64,000 bases of DNA from Luteolibacter sp. GTDB taxonomy: Bacteria; Verrucomicrobiota; Verrucomicrobiia; Verrucomicrobiales; Akkermansiaceae. Every line of letters starts with the position of its first letter. The first letter of the stretch is position 1. Below the pieces are notes generated by a model. That model made no database searches. It was not told the origin of the DNA and was given only the letters and a program-made list of their open reading frames with translations. Below are positions 51,130-60,562 of the stretch, piece after piece. The position numbers and the translations under genes were made by a program. The stretch spans positions 1 to 64,000 of the forward strand of contig JAUYNL010000059.1 of NCBI GenBank assembly GCA_030696085.1. The letters run 5' to 3'.

Positions 51130-54097
51130 CTGGGAAATATCATAAGTCAGCGTGTTCCATGTATTGTCGATGACCGCCGCACCGGCGGGATTCTGGTAAA
51201 TGTTCGTCCAGTCGGTTCCGTTGTTGGAGACCTCGATGATTGCACGGACATAATTGGATCAGTCGGTGTTGAGCCAGCGTTTGAAGCGCAGTCTGGCGGA
51301 TGTAATGTTGGATAGATTGATCGCTCCGGTGGTCAGGTAATACGGAACGCCGGATGGAGTCGTGTTATAGGTTCCGCTGAGATTCACGCCGAAAACCTTG
51401 GTGCCCGTCGCGCCGGAAGTTGGATCCGGGTAGCCTTGATCGACAGCCGCGCCAGTGGGCGTGCCATAGGCCCACTGCCCCTGCCGCGTCCAGCCGGGAT
51501 CATTGGTGAGATCAAACTGGACGAGGCGTGGAGGAGACAAGTCGAGCGTGACGGCACGCGATATGTTCGCGCTGCTGTTCGCATTGGTGAACTGGAGGGT
51601 GGCGGAATGGTTGCCTGCCGCGAGCGCGTTGGCCGCGGATGTCAGACTGGCGGTGACCACGACGTTCGCGCCAACCGCGAGGGTGCCGGATGACGGGGAA
51701 ACCTGGAGCCACGGCTGGCTGGAGGAGGCGCTCCACGAGATGTTGGTGGCAGCCGTGTTGCTCAATGTGTAGGTTTGTGATGACGGGGAAAACGGACCGC
51801 CCGCCGGACCCGTGCTGGCAAAGGTCGTGCCGGGTGTGACCTTGAGATCGTCCGGCAGATCGTAGGACTCGATGACCCCGGAGGTCGTGTTCGGATTGGA
51901 TGGCACCGAGGCGTAGGCTCCCATGCCGCGTTTGGCAAAAGCACTCCACAACTCGTTTTTGTTAGCCCCGCCGTGGTTCACGAGATCCGCCTGGATGATC
52001 GCGTCGCGTGCCTGCAGATAGGTGGGGTTGGCGGGCGTGATTTTCATGCCGTCAGTCGCCAGTTGCAGGATGGTTTGGTTTCCGATCACCGCTCCCAGTT
52101 TCTGGATGAGGTTGGCACGCGCGTCCCACAGCGCCACACACCACACTTCGCCCATGTTGTGTTCCTCGTTGGCAAGCGAGGTGCCCATCGGATTTTTGGG
52201 GATGCCGGTGTGAGCGTCCGCCTTCGCAGGATCAATATCCTTGAGCGTTAGTGGATTCCTGGCCATGTCCGTCGAATAGGGATAGCGCCGGATGCCGAAG
52301 TAATAGTTGTCCGTGAGCAAGCCGTAGTGATCGGTCGCGTAGGCACCGATGGCATAGTTGCCGTTCACATCGTCGCCGGGCTGGCTCAGGAGACTGAGCG
52401 CGTAGAAATCCGACCAGCCCTCGCCCAGTCCCAAGGGTTGCATCAGCATCAGGAAATCGGAGCCGCCGCCCACGAGCCGGTTGCTCAATCCGTGCGCATA
52501 TTCATGAACCACGATTTCGGCGTCGATGGCACCATCGCGATCCGGGGTGGGCCCGGTGAAGACATACATCTGCATGCGCACCGGCGAACCATCTGCCGAT
52601 ACTGAAAAGTTGAAGTTCGCATTGTTCGTTCCGCCGCCGTCCTGGACATCCGCCAGCACCGCATCACCAGCCAGTCCACCGCGCCCGAAATTGTTCTGTT
52701 GGAAATTGCCCGAGGTTTCCGTGAAACCGAGTGCATACATTTTGTCGTGACACCAGTTGCACAGATAAAACAACTGGGTGATCGCAGCATTCCGATAGGC
52801 TGACGGGTCCAGCGCAAGATCCAGCGGGAAATCGAAATTGCGCGTCGGTGATGTGGCGTGCGTTCCCGAGCCATAGGTCGGGTTGCCGTTCGTCAGATCG
52901 AGATGCGTGTCCACGTTGTTGCCGTAGGTGGCGGTGACGCCGTCGTTGATCCATCCGTTAGGCGAGGCGGTCGTGTCGAGCGCCGGGGTGGTGATCAGAT
53001 TGCGATTCACGGCGGGAGGCTGGGCACTGGATGGCGCACTCCAGCCCGGCGACATCGGCGTGGGGCTGTCAAACGGCTGGTGCGTCGCCCCGTCCGCATA
53101 GACACGGTAACTGGCGTTGCTGATGTCGTGGGTCAGGGATACCCGTGCCAGCGCTTCGCCCGTGTTCGCATCCACAAACACGCGGAACATCTCGTTTTTT
53201 TTGAGACTCATCAGGGTCACGTCCCATGCCAATCGCACAGTCGCTGCATCCAAAGGCAGCCAAGAGAGCCGTGCCACAGTATCCGACAAAAGCGGAGCCC
53301 TGAAACGTTGCATCCGCTCCGCCCCCTTCCGGCGCGGAATCGGCCACTGCTTGGTCGGGCGTGATGGTATCGCCGAGATTGGCGGCTGCGCGTGTCACCG
53401 CCTGATTCACGTCAACCGGGGGACGTTCGATCAACGCCGAGCGTTGCTCCGCACTCAGGCCTGTAGCGGAGATCGCATCCGGCAGGAAATGGCTACCCAG
53501 AGAAATGAGTTCGCCGTCTTTCGTCACGTTGGCACGCAAGATGGTGCGATAGAGCGGGATTCCATCCACTTCCTGCTGCCAGACGAGAGTGTGCATTCCA
53601 TTGTGGGCACCCACATCCTCGCGTGTGATCCGCGCCTGTTCGAGCGAACTGGAGTCGTTTCCGAACAAGTCGGCATGGGCATTCAAAAACTCCTTCACCG
53701 TGGCTGCTGCATCACGTTTGTCAGAGCGGGTGCCGAAAAGAAAACGCCCGACGGCTACGATGTTGGAAGGAGCGCCAGAGAGAGGATCAAAGTCCACGGT
53801 CACTCCGGGCACCTTGGCGCGGAGTTCTTCCAGCGCGGCGAGTTGTCGTGGCGAAGTCCTGGCCTCGGTGACAGGCAACGGCCGCAGATCGGGAAGCTCT
53901 TCTCTGCCCTGCCACGTGGTTGCAGGAACATTTGCCGTTTTCAGTGGCGAAAAATGTGGGCTTGGTACAGCGATGCCGGTGTCACTGGATGAGTCTGGGG
54001 CACGGCAATCCCTGACAATCAGAGCAAGCATGATCAAGCCAAACATGGCGGCCATCAACGCCCATGGTATGCTTAATAGGGAAAATCGATTAAACAT
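46570..54097 (-). pseudogene. Giant M36 (fungalysin-type) metallopeptidase with repeat-rich C-terminus, broken by a frameshift and an in-frame TGA
   Basis: The whole reads as about 2508 codons on the minus strand. The start MFNRFSLLSIPWALMAAMFG (54097) is a signal anchor, followed by an FTP-type propeptide. At 53322-53326 a run of five G (minus strand) shifts the frame; with four G the reading is EGAERMQRFRAPLLSDTVARLSW. The catalytic part has IVVHEYAHGLSNRL with the zinc HExxH motif and the downstream GEGWSD. A BACON-like beta domain and an immune-inhibitor/MAM-like domain follow. An in-frame TGA at 51259-51261 interrupts that domain (RFKRWLNTD-stop-SNYVRAIIEVSNNG). The rest holds Calx-beta-like repeats, a cadherin-like domain and a DxDxDG C-terminal module. 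Exported protease; the two lesions suggest loss of function, phase variation or sequence error. Confidence 0.78.
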
Positions 54098-54312
54098 ACG
54101 CGGGATTATGATCTTGCAGTATGCCATTGCAAGGATTTGATGCTCGAGACTCGTCCTGTGTTCCGGCGGCAGGAAAAGTCTCCCACTTCCCCCGCACGCC
54201 CCGTCCATCGCTTGACGGATTTCCGGATTGTGGAAAAAACTGAGTGGAAAGGGGCTTGCCAAGCGCAAATCGAACGCCGCAATCTTCCCCCGAACTTCCC
54301 TTTATCCACATC

Positions 54313-54597
54313 ATGACCGATTTGCTCGAAGCCGCCGACCTCACCGCCGCGTTGAAAAAATGCCCCGAGTGGGAATATGAGAAGAATGCGATCACCCGGA
54401 CCGTGGAGTTCGAGGAATTCACCGAAGCGATTGATTTCGTCAACGATCTGGCGGAAATCGCGGAAGAGGCGCAGCATCATCCGGACATCACCATCCGCCA
54501 CACCAAGGTCACTCTGAAGCTCACCACCCACGATGCCGGTGGCGTGACCAATCTCGACGTCGAGCTCGCGCAGCGGGTCGATAATCTGGTGGACTGA
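54313..54597 (+). CDS. phhB: 4a-hydroxytetrahydrobiopterin dehydratase (pterin-4a-carbinolamine dehydratase)
   Basis: The protein has 94 residues, the usual length. Starting at ATG 54313 it reads MTDLLEAADLTAALKKCPEWEYEKNAITRTVEFEEFTEAIDFVNDLAEIAEEAQHHPDI; the EEAQHHPDI motif with two adjacent His is the catalytic pocket, and the C-terminal VTLKLTTHDAGGVTNLDVELA completes the fold. It dehydrates the carbinolamine formed by aromatic amino acid hydroxylases and so recycles the pterin cofactor in the cytoplasm. No hydroxylase gene is visible in the window. It is divergent from the M36 gene. Confidence 0.93.
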   Translation: MTDLLEAADLTAALKKCPEWEYEKNAITRTVEFEEFTEAIDFVNDLAEIAEEAQHHPDITIRHTKVTLKLTTHDAGGVTNLDVELAQRVDNLVD

Positions 54598-54622
54598 TCC
54601 CAACGCGCCGCGCCCTGGCCGG

Positions 54623-54766
54623 TCATGAAGCGATCACCAGCGTGAGCATCGGCAGGTGCCCCGGAAGAATCCCCAGCGCGCCGTCTGTTGTCTCCAGCAC
54701 GATGGATTTCACTCCGGGAAATTCCAGTTTCCCGCCGGGCATCACGATTTCCAGCTTCAAAGCCAT
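54623..54766 (-). pseudogene. Short stub related to the N-terminus of ATP synthase epsilon subunit
   Basis: A 47-residue frame starts at ATG 54766 and ends at TGA 54623-54625. It begins MALKLEIVMPGGKLEF and continues with SIVLETTDGALGILPGHLP before ending LVIAS. This matches the first half of the epsilon-subunit beta-sandwich, where the LGILPGH(A/H)P motif is highly conserved. The rest of the sandwich and the helical C-terminus are absent: the pterin dehydratase gene lies just beyond on the other strand. The start is 4 bases past the stop of the membrane protein gene, so it could be translated with it. It is a degraded gene copy or a very short member of the family. Confidence 0.6.
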
Positions 54767-54770
54767 GGAC

Positions 54771-55553
54771 TCACCGCGGAAGCATGAGTTCCTCGTCCTT
54801 GAAGCCTGTCAGTGTGCCGAGGCTTTTGAGCAGGCGTCGCAGCGTGAAGAACAGGAAGGCGAGGATGGGCACACCGATCACCGCGAAGCCCCAGCCGGTG
54901 AGCTTGGCGATACGCTCGTTGTAGAGTTCCCGCGCGTTGGCGGCGGTGTGGTTGAGATCGCCGAGGAAGTAGAGCGCGAGCCCGAAGTTCATCAGCGTGC
55001 TGATGAAAAACGAGGTGGCGAAAAGCAGCGTCGCCTGGAACAGGATTTTCCGATAGCGTTCCTGGCTTTGAGTTTCCTCGACCCGCCGCTCGATTTTCGG
55101 GATGTCGAAAAACGAATCGCTGTAGAGGGATACGCGCAGCAGCGGGCTGGAGGTGAAATGCGAGCCAATCACCGCGATGCCCAAAATCAGGGGGATGGAC
55201 GCCTCCTTGAGTCCGAAGAGCACGTCGGCGTGGGGTTTCACAGTGCCGTCGCCGTTCCAGAGAAAAATTGTCAGGCCGCCGGTGAGCAGCACCGAGACCA
55301 GGCCGAGCGCGGAGAAGAAATTCGCCTTGCGGGTTTTTACGAAATGCCAGACGCCATAGCCGATGGGGAAGGCGAGGGCGACTAGCAGCGCCTTGAGCGG
55401 GCCGATGTGCCATGGCTTCACCGCCTTGCCGATGGCCTGCTGGAACTCCGGATCCTTGCTCAGATAACTCAGGGCGAGCACCGGGATGAGCACATTGATC
55501 AGAATGTTGGCGAGCGGATGCTCCTGGTGATTGGACTTTTCGGGCGCGGCCAT
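54771..55553 (-). CDS. Multi-pass membrane protein (VC0807-like family), function unknown
   Basis: The protein has 260 residues from MAAPEKSNHQEHPLANIL; five more residues are possible at 55568. Hydrophobic segments at about 15-35, 55-75, 85-105, 115-140, 180-205 and 220-240 give about six membrane spans. The N-terminal part ILINVLIPVLALSYLSKDPEFQQ followed by WHIGPLKALLVALAFPIGYGVWHF resembles the VC0807/DUF3159-like group, which has no known function. It lies 51 bases after the ABC-F gene on the same strand and is followed by the epsilon-like stub. Confidence 0.7.
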   Translation of the reverse strand: MAAPEKSNHQEHPLANILINVLIPVLALSYLSKDPEFQQAIGKAVKPWHIGPLKALLVALAFPIGYGVWHFVKTRKANFFSALGLVSVLLTGGLTIFLWNGDGTVKPHADVLFGLKEASIPLILGIAVIGSHFTSSPLLRVSLYSDSFFDIPKIERRVEETQSQERYRKILFQATLLFATSFFISTLMNFGLALYFLGDLNHTAANARELYNERIAKLTGWGFAVIGVPILAFLFFTLRRLLKSLGTLTGFKDEELMLPR

Positions 55554-55604
55554 GAACTGCCGCAACAAAGCAGCGCCCGCCGCATTCGGAAATGAAAAAA
55601 ACCA

Positions 55605-57506
55605 TCAACCGAGATTCGCGCTCAAGGTCTCCAACTCCTCCCACCGCTGATAGAGCCGCTGGACATCGCTTTTCGCCGTGGCGAGCTGCTCCACCAGCGC
55701 GGGAATCTCCGCGAAGTTCCGCGCTTGGAATTCAGGATCGTTGAGGCGGATCTCCATGAGTTCAACTTCCTGCTCGGCAGCGAGGATCGTGCTCTCGATG
55801 CCTTCGAGTTCCGCCTTCTCCTTGAAGCTGGGTTTCCGCGGCTTCCCGTTCGACAGGGCGGGGGACTTGCGGCGCGCGGCGGCCTCGCGGGCGGCGGCTT
55901 GTGCCTGGGCGCGCTCCGCGGCCTCGCGGGCGTGGCGCTTTTCGAGATAATACGAATAGTTTCCCGGCTGGACGATCACGCCGTTCTCCTCGAAGGCGAT
56001 GATTTGATCGCAGATGCGGTCGAGGAAATACCGATCATGTGAAACACAGATCACCGCACCGCCGAAATCCGCGAGCGCCTCTTCGAGCATGCGCAGCGAG
56101 GGCAGGTCGAGGTCGTTGGTGGGCTCGTCGAGCACGATCACGTTGCCGCCGTTCTTGAGTACTTTCGCAAGCATCAGCCGGGCGCGCTCGCCGCCTGATA
56201 GAAGATCGACTCTCTCGTTGATGCGCTGGTCGTTGAAGAGGAAGCGGCGCAGGTAGTTGCGCGCCCCGAGCGGCTGGTTGCCGAACATCAGCTTTTCCTT
56301 GCCGCCGGAAATTTCATCCAGCAGCGAGCCGGTGCCGTCGAGCTGCATGCGCGTCTGGTCGATGTAGTTCACCTTCACGCGCTTGCCGGTGACGGAGCTG
56401 CCTTCCGATGCCGGGATTTGGCCGAGGCATAACTTCAGCAAGGTGGTTTTTCCCACGCCATTCCGGCCGACGATTCCGGTGCACTGGCCGGGCTCGAGCT
56501 TGAGGGTCAGGTGGCGGAACAACCAGCGCGGGTGGGCGGAGGAGCCGACATTGACGCCGGCGTTTTCAAGCTGCACCACGATGTCGCCAAGCTGCGGAGG
56601 AGGTGGTATGAGCAGGTCCATTTCCCGCTCCTCCGGCGGGGCTTCCATGCCTTCGATTTCGTAATACTGATCCATCCGGTGGCGTGACTTGGTGCCGCGC
56701 GCCTTGACGCCGGAGCGCACCCAGTCGAGTTCCTCGCGCAGGAAGCGCTGGCGCCGCCGCTCGGTTTGCTCGGCGATCTGGCGGCGCACCGCCTTGGATT
56801 CCAGAAACGCGGTGTAGTTTCCCGGATGAGAAAAGGCCCTGCCTTCGTCGATTTCGATGATCCGCGTGGCGATCACATCGAGGAAATAGCGGTCATGAGT
56901 CACAAAAATCACCGCGCCGGGAAATCCGCGCAGGTAGTCCTCCAGCCAGCGGATCGATTCGGCATCAAGATGATTGGTCGGCTCGTCGAGCAGAAGCAGG
57001 TCTGGCTGGCAGGCCAGCGCGCGGCAGAGGGCGACGCGGCGTTTTTCGCCCCCGGAAAGCGGGCCGACGGGAGCATCCAGCGCCGGTGCGTCCAGCGCGG
57101 TGGCGGTCGCCTTGATTCGGGAATCGAGATTCCAGCCATCCGCGTGATCGATCATGTGCAGGAGCTCCTCCAACTCCGCCTCGCTGCCCTCGCCATTTTC
57201 ATACCGCCGCACCGCCTCCACGATGTCAGACGCGCCCGCCGCGATGTTTTCCCGCACGCTCAGTGCGCCATCGAGTTCGAATTCCTGCGGCAGATAGCCG
57301 ATCCGCAGCGAGCGACGGAGCGCGATCTCGCCTGAATCCGCGGCATTCTGGCCGGTGAGGATTTTTAGCAACGAGGTTTTTCCACAGCCGTTTCGACCAA
57401 CCATGCCGATCTTCTCGCCAGCGGCGACGGCGAGAGTGACGCCGTCGAGCAGCGTTTGATAACCATAAGTCAGGCGGATTTCGTTGGCGGAGAGGAGGGC
57501 GGACAT
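55605..57506 (-). CDS. ABC-F family ATP-binding protein (Uup/EttA-like)
   Basis: The protein has 633 residues with two ATP-binding cassettes in one chain and no membrane part. Domain 1 has Walker A GMVGRNGCGKTSLLK, signature LSGGEKRR and Walker B LLLLDEPTNHLD. The linker with charged helices follows. Domain 2 has GIVGRNGVGKTTLLK, LSGGERAR and VIVLDEPTNDLD. The C-terminal coiled coil (about 525-633, Ala/Arg/Glu-rich) is as in Uup. ABC-F proteins act on ribosomes or DNA intermediates in the cytoplasm. The gene is divergent from the TonB receptor gene. Confidence 0.93.
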   Translation of the reverse strand: MSALLSANEIRLTYGYQTLLDGVTLAVAAGEKIGMVGRNGCGKTSLLKILTGQNAADSGEIALRRSLRIGYLPQEFELDGALSVRENIAAGASDIVEAVRRYENGEGSEAELEELLHMIDHADGWNLDSRIKATATALDAPALDAPVGPLSGGEKRRVALCRALACQPDLLLLDEPTNHLDAESIRWLEDYLRGFPGAVIFVTHDRYFLDVIATRIIEIDEGRAFSHPGNYTAFLESKAVRRQIAEQTERRRQRFLREELDWVRSGVKARGTKSRHRMDQYYEIEGMEAPPEEREMDLLIPPPPQLGDIVVQLENAGVNVGSSAHPRWLFRHLTLKLEPGQCTGIVGRNGVGKTTLLKLCLGQIPASEGSSVTGKRVKVNYIDQTRMQLDGTGSLLDEISGGKEKLMFGNQPLGARNYLRRFLFNDQRINERVDLLSGGERARLMLAKVLKNGGNVIVLDEPTNDLDLPSLRMLEEALADFGGAVICVSHDRYFLDRICDQIIAFEENGVIVQPGNYSYYLEKRHAREAAERAQAQAAAREAAARRKSPALSNGKPRKPSFKEKAELEGIESTILAAEQEVELMEIRLNDPEFQARNFAEIPALVEQLATAKSDVQRLYQRWEELETLSANLG

Positions 57507-57606
57507 GCGGTAAGGAGGAGATTCTGATCATCCCGACGGAAAGGTCCATCGCCGATCCCGGACAAGTCGACACGAGAAAATTTCAAAATTCGGGACGATT
57601 TTTCGA

Positions 57607-57635
57607 TTGACGGTTGCCCCGACCACTCGTTTCCT
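57607..57635 (+). promoter_or_regulatory. Candidate promoter of the TonB receptor gene
   Basis: TTGACG at 57607-57612 is followed after 17 bases by TTTCCT. Spacing and -35 are acceptable, the -10 is poor. The same TTGACR-N17-pyrimidine-rich layout stands before the lyase-lectin genes. It lies 39 bases before the ATG at 57674, which would leave a short leader carrying the Fur-like site. Confidence 0.3.
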
Positions 57636-57649
57636 TTCAGACACCTTCT

Positions 57650-57664
57650 TGAGAATGCGTCTCA
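57650..57664 (+). promoter_or_regulatory. Fur-like inverted repeat at the TonB receptor start
   Basis: TGAGAATGCGTCTCA has the 7-1-7 layout of Fur boxes with perfect TGAGA/TCTCA ends. It lies 9 bases before the ATG of the FecA-like receptor, where a bound repressor would block transcription. The inner bases deviate from the dyad. Iron control is inferred from the site and from the receptor type. Confidence 0.45.
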
Positions 57665-57673
57665 GTAATAATT

Positions 57674-59794
57674 ATGAAATCAGCACCAGAATTCCACAAG
57701 CAGGTTTCCCTGCTCATCGCCGCCGGCCTTGCTACTTCCACGCATGCCGCCGCGCAGGATGCACACAAAACCCTCGATGCGATGGTGGTCACCGCGGAGT
57801 CGGAGGCCGATGAGAGCAACCAGCAAGGCTGGTTGTCGGACGTCAGTGGGGCCGCGATTTTCGCCGGGAAAAAGACCGCGGTGATCGATTTGGACGCCCA
57901 GGCCCGAATCGTGGGAAACAATTACCGTCAGGCACTTTCACAGACGCCAAGTTTGCTTCTCTCCGAGGAATCCTCGCCACTGGTGAGCCTCGGCTACCGG
58001 GGGCTCAATCCACACCGGGCGCAATTCAGTCAGGTATTGCGCGATGGGATTCCAATCCATGCCGACCAATTCGGCTACCCGGAAGCCTACTACACCCCGC
58101 CGCTCGACACGGTGGATCGCATTGAATTCCTCCACGGCGGTGCTGCTCTCCAGCACGGTCCACAACCTGGCGGCGCGCTCAACTTCATCACGCACCGCCC
58201 CCGCACCGACAAGGAGTTCTCGCTCCGCACCCAGCACATCGTCGGCAGCGATGACCTCTATTCCACCTTCAGTTCGGCGGATGGTACGGTCGGGAAACTC
58301 GGCTATTACCTCTATTTCAACCACCGTGAGAGTGAGGGATTTCGCTCTGAAAACAGCGACTACGACCTCAACAACGCCGCCATCAAGCTGCTCTACACGC
58401 TCGATAACGGCGGGAAAATCATCCTCAACGCGGATACCTACGAGGAAAACCATGGCGAACCCGGCGGACTCTCCATCGCCGACTTCAACTCCGGCAGCCT
58501 GAAAGCCACCCGCGAATTCGATCAATTCTCGCTCGATCGCGATTCCGTCTCGCTGACTTATGAGATCGAACCGACACCGGATTCGTTCTTCACCACCACC
58601 GCCTGGTGGTCCGATTACACGCGCTACAGCAAGCGCCAGCGCGGCGGTGGATTCGGCACCGAGCCCAGCGGTCCCACCGCCAACTCGAACAGCATCGAGG
58701 ACCAGAATTTCAAAACATTCGCCATCGACTCCCGCTACCGCACCTCGTGGGGCCGCGATTCGCAGCACACGTTCAGCACCGGCATCCAGGTCTATCATGT
58801 GGACTCCCCGCGCATCGACTCCCGCGGAGCCACCGCGGAGGCCTCGTCCGGGCAGGTGCGCCGCGCCTCGGACCGCGAGGTGCTCTACATCCCGGTTTTC
58901 GCCGAGAACAAGTTCACCTTCGGCGACTTCTCGATCACTCCTGGCATTCGTTTGGAAAACGTGCGCCAGGAAGTGGATGAGTCGGTCAATCTCGATAAAA
59001 CCAATCCGCTCAGCCCGCTCGCCAGCAAGGAGGACACGAGCCACATCCTGCTTGGCGGGCTCGGTCTGGAATACGCCACCGATCCGCAATCCGCCATTTA
59101 CGGCAACATTTCCCAATCCTACCGCCCGTTGATATTTTCGGAGGCCGTGCCGCTCGGCAACAATCAGGTCGTGAGTGACGATCTGGAGGAGGGCCGTTCC
59201 ATCGAATACGAACTTGGATACCGCTCCCGCGCGACGGACTGGTTGACATGGGATGCCAGTGTTTTCCTGCTCTCCTTCAAGGACCAGATCGGTTCCGTGA
59301 CCCAGGGCGGAATCACCAGCTTTGAAAACGTGGGCGACTCCATCCACAAGGGCGTCGATGTCTCGGTCCGCACCGATCTGCTGGGCCTGATTTCCGGCAG
59401 CGACCGCTGTGGCTCGCTGGATTGGTATGTGAACGGCACCCTGCTCGACGCCGAATTCACCAGCGGCCCAAGCGATGGCAATACGCCGCAATACGCCCCG
59501 GATTTCATCCTCCGCACCGGCCTGAACTACAACTTCGAGAACAAGATCAAGCTGAGCCTCGGCGGCACTTTCCTCGATGACCACTATGCCAACGACAGCA
59601 ACGACAACAATTTCAAAGTCCCTGCCTACATGGTCTGGGATCTCACCGCCGAATACAAAATCCACGAAAATCTCCGCCTCCTCGCCGGCATCAACAACCT
59701 CTTCGACGAGAGCTACTTCGCCCGCGTCCGCAGCGACGGAATCGATCCGGCAAACGGGCGCAACTACTACATCGGCGCGTCCCTCGAACTCTGA
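57674..59794 (+). CDS. TonB-dependent outer-membrane receptor, FecA-like (ferric citrate/siderophore type)
   Basis: The protein has 706 residues with a signal peptide ending THAAAQ (about residue 27). The TonB box region is probably LDAMVVTAES. The plug domain follows with LGYRGLNPHRAQFSQVLRDGIPIHADQFGYPEAYYTPPLDTVDRIEFLHGGAALQHGPQPGGALNFITHRP, the FecA-type pattern. The rest is a 22-strand barrel pattern with aromatic strand ends, finishing YYIGASLEL. It would bring an iron chelate across the outer membrane with energy from the TonB-ExbB-ExbD genes that follow. A vitamin B12 receptor is conceivable because a cobalamin adenosyltransferase lies downstream, but the plug is FecA-like. Confidence 0.9.
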   Translation: MKSAPEFHKQVSLLIAAGLATSTHAAAQDAHKTLDAMVVTAESEADESNQQGWLSDVSGAAIFAGKKTAVIDLDAQARIVGNNYRQALSQTPSLLLSEESSPLVSLGYRGLNPHRAQFSQVLRDGIPIHADQFGYPEAYYTPPLDTVDRIEFLHGGAALQHGPQPGGALNFITHRPRTDKEFSLRTQHIVGSDDLYSTFSSADGTVGKLGYYLYFNHRESEGFRSENSDYDLNNAAIKLLYTLDNGGKIILNADTYEENHGEPGGLSIADFNSGSLKATREFDQFSLDRDSVSLTYEIEPTPDSFFTTTAWWSDYTRYSKRQRGGGFGTEPSGPTANSNSIEDQNFKTFAIDSRYRTSWGRDSQHTFSTGIQVYHVDSPRIDSRGATAEASSGQVRRASDREVLYIPVFAENKFTFGDFSITPGIRLENVRQEVDESVNLDKTNPLSPLASKEDTSHILLGGLGLEYATDPQSAIYGNISQSYRPLIFSEAVPLGNNQVVSDDLEEGRSIEYELGYRSRATDWLTWDASVFLLSFKDQIGSVTQGGITSFENVGDSIHKGVDVSVRTDLLGLISGSDRCGSLDWYVNGTLLDAEFTSGPSDGNTPQYAPDFILRTGLNYNFENKIKLSLGGTFLDDHYANDSNDNNFKVPAYMVWDLTAEYKIHENLRLLAGINNLFDESYFARVRSDGIDPANGRNYYIGASLEL

Positions 59795-59859
59795 ACCAGC
59801 ACCTCCCGCATCCGGGATTGTCAGCTCCCGCCACCGCAACTAGGTTCCCACAGCCCGCC

Positions 59860-60555
59860 ATGCCGCAGTCCCTGCTCCACGTCCTGAACATCGGCACGCT
59901 CGCCACCTGGCTGAGCGTCGTCGGATTTGGCACCCTGGGCGTGGTCGTGCCCCCATGGCAAGCGGCCCATCTGGAGCCCGCTGCGGAGGAAATGCTCTTA
60001 CAGATCGAGGATTTCACCTTGGGCGATACTCAATCGGCGGCTGCCGCCGAGGTGGCGGAAAGCGTGTTTTCGGAAATCACCGGAAGCCTGCCCGCGCCGC
60101 CGGAACTGGCTCCGCTGCCGGATATCCCGGATCTACCCGAATTGCCGCTGCGCATGGCCCGGACAGCCATCGCGACCGAACCCCGTCCGCAAGTCCGCGG
60201 TATAGTTAGCGGCGGCGAGAGGAGCCGAAAAAGCAACTCCAGCACCGTGTCCTCCCTCCAATCCGGCGGAAACACCCGCAGCAGCGCGGCAACAAGCAAT
60301 GCCGCCCGCATCGCCTCGGGGACCATGCCACCTCCCACCTATCCCGCCGAAGCCATCCGCAGACAACAATCCGGCGTCGTCCTCGTCACCTTCACCATCG
60401 GCACCAACGGTCGGGTGATTTCCGCCTACGCCAGCAAGCCCTGCCCCCATCCGCTGCTCAACAACGCCGCCCTCGCCGCAGCCCGCAAGGCAACTTTCCC
60501 GCCCGGTCCGGTTTACACACCCCCGCCCAAGCCCTATCACTTCCAACTCCGTTAG
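59860..60555 (+). CDS. tonB: TonB-like energy transducer
   Basis: The protein has 231 residues from MPQSLLHVLNIGTLATWL. A membrane anchor near residues 10-30 is followed by a Pro/Glu-rich periplasmic linker (AAEEMLLQIEDF, PELAPLPDIPDLPELP), then a Ser/Asn-rich stretch, and a C-terminal TonB domain (about 155-231): PPPTYPAEAIRRQQSGVVLVTFTIGTNGRVISAYASKPCPHPLLNNAALAAARKATFPP. It passes proton-motive energy from ExbB/ExbD to the receptor plug. It lies 65 bases after the receptor gene and 7 bases before exbB. Confidence 0.85.
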   Translation: MPQSLLHVLNIGTLATWLSVVGFGTLGVVVPPWQAAHLEPAAEEMLLQIEDFTLGDTQSAAAAEVAESVFSEITGSLPAPPELAPLPDIPDLPELPLRMARTAIATEPRPQVRGIVSGGERSRKSNSSTVSSLQSGGNTRSSAATSNAARIASGTMPPPTYPAEAIRRQQSGVVLVTFTIGTNGRVISAYASKPCPHPLLNNAALAAARKATFPPGPVYTPPPKPYHFQLR

Positions 60556-60562
60556 AAACTCC

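Noticed and set aside
54757-55644. Open frame of 295 codons overlapping the VC0807-like membrane protein in another frame
   Set aside because: Arg/Pro/Ala-rich shadow sequence; the alternative frame gives regular membrane helices.
57938-59839. Long open frame (633 codons) antisense to the TonB receptor
   Set aside because: It is a Val/Gly/Glu/Ala-rich shadow frame of a high-GC gene without any domain; the sense strand has clear FecA features.
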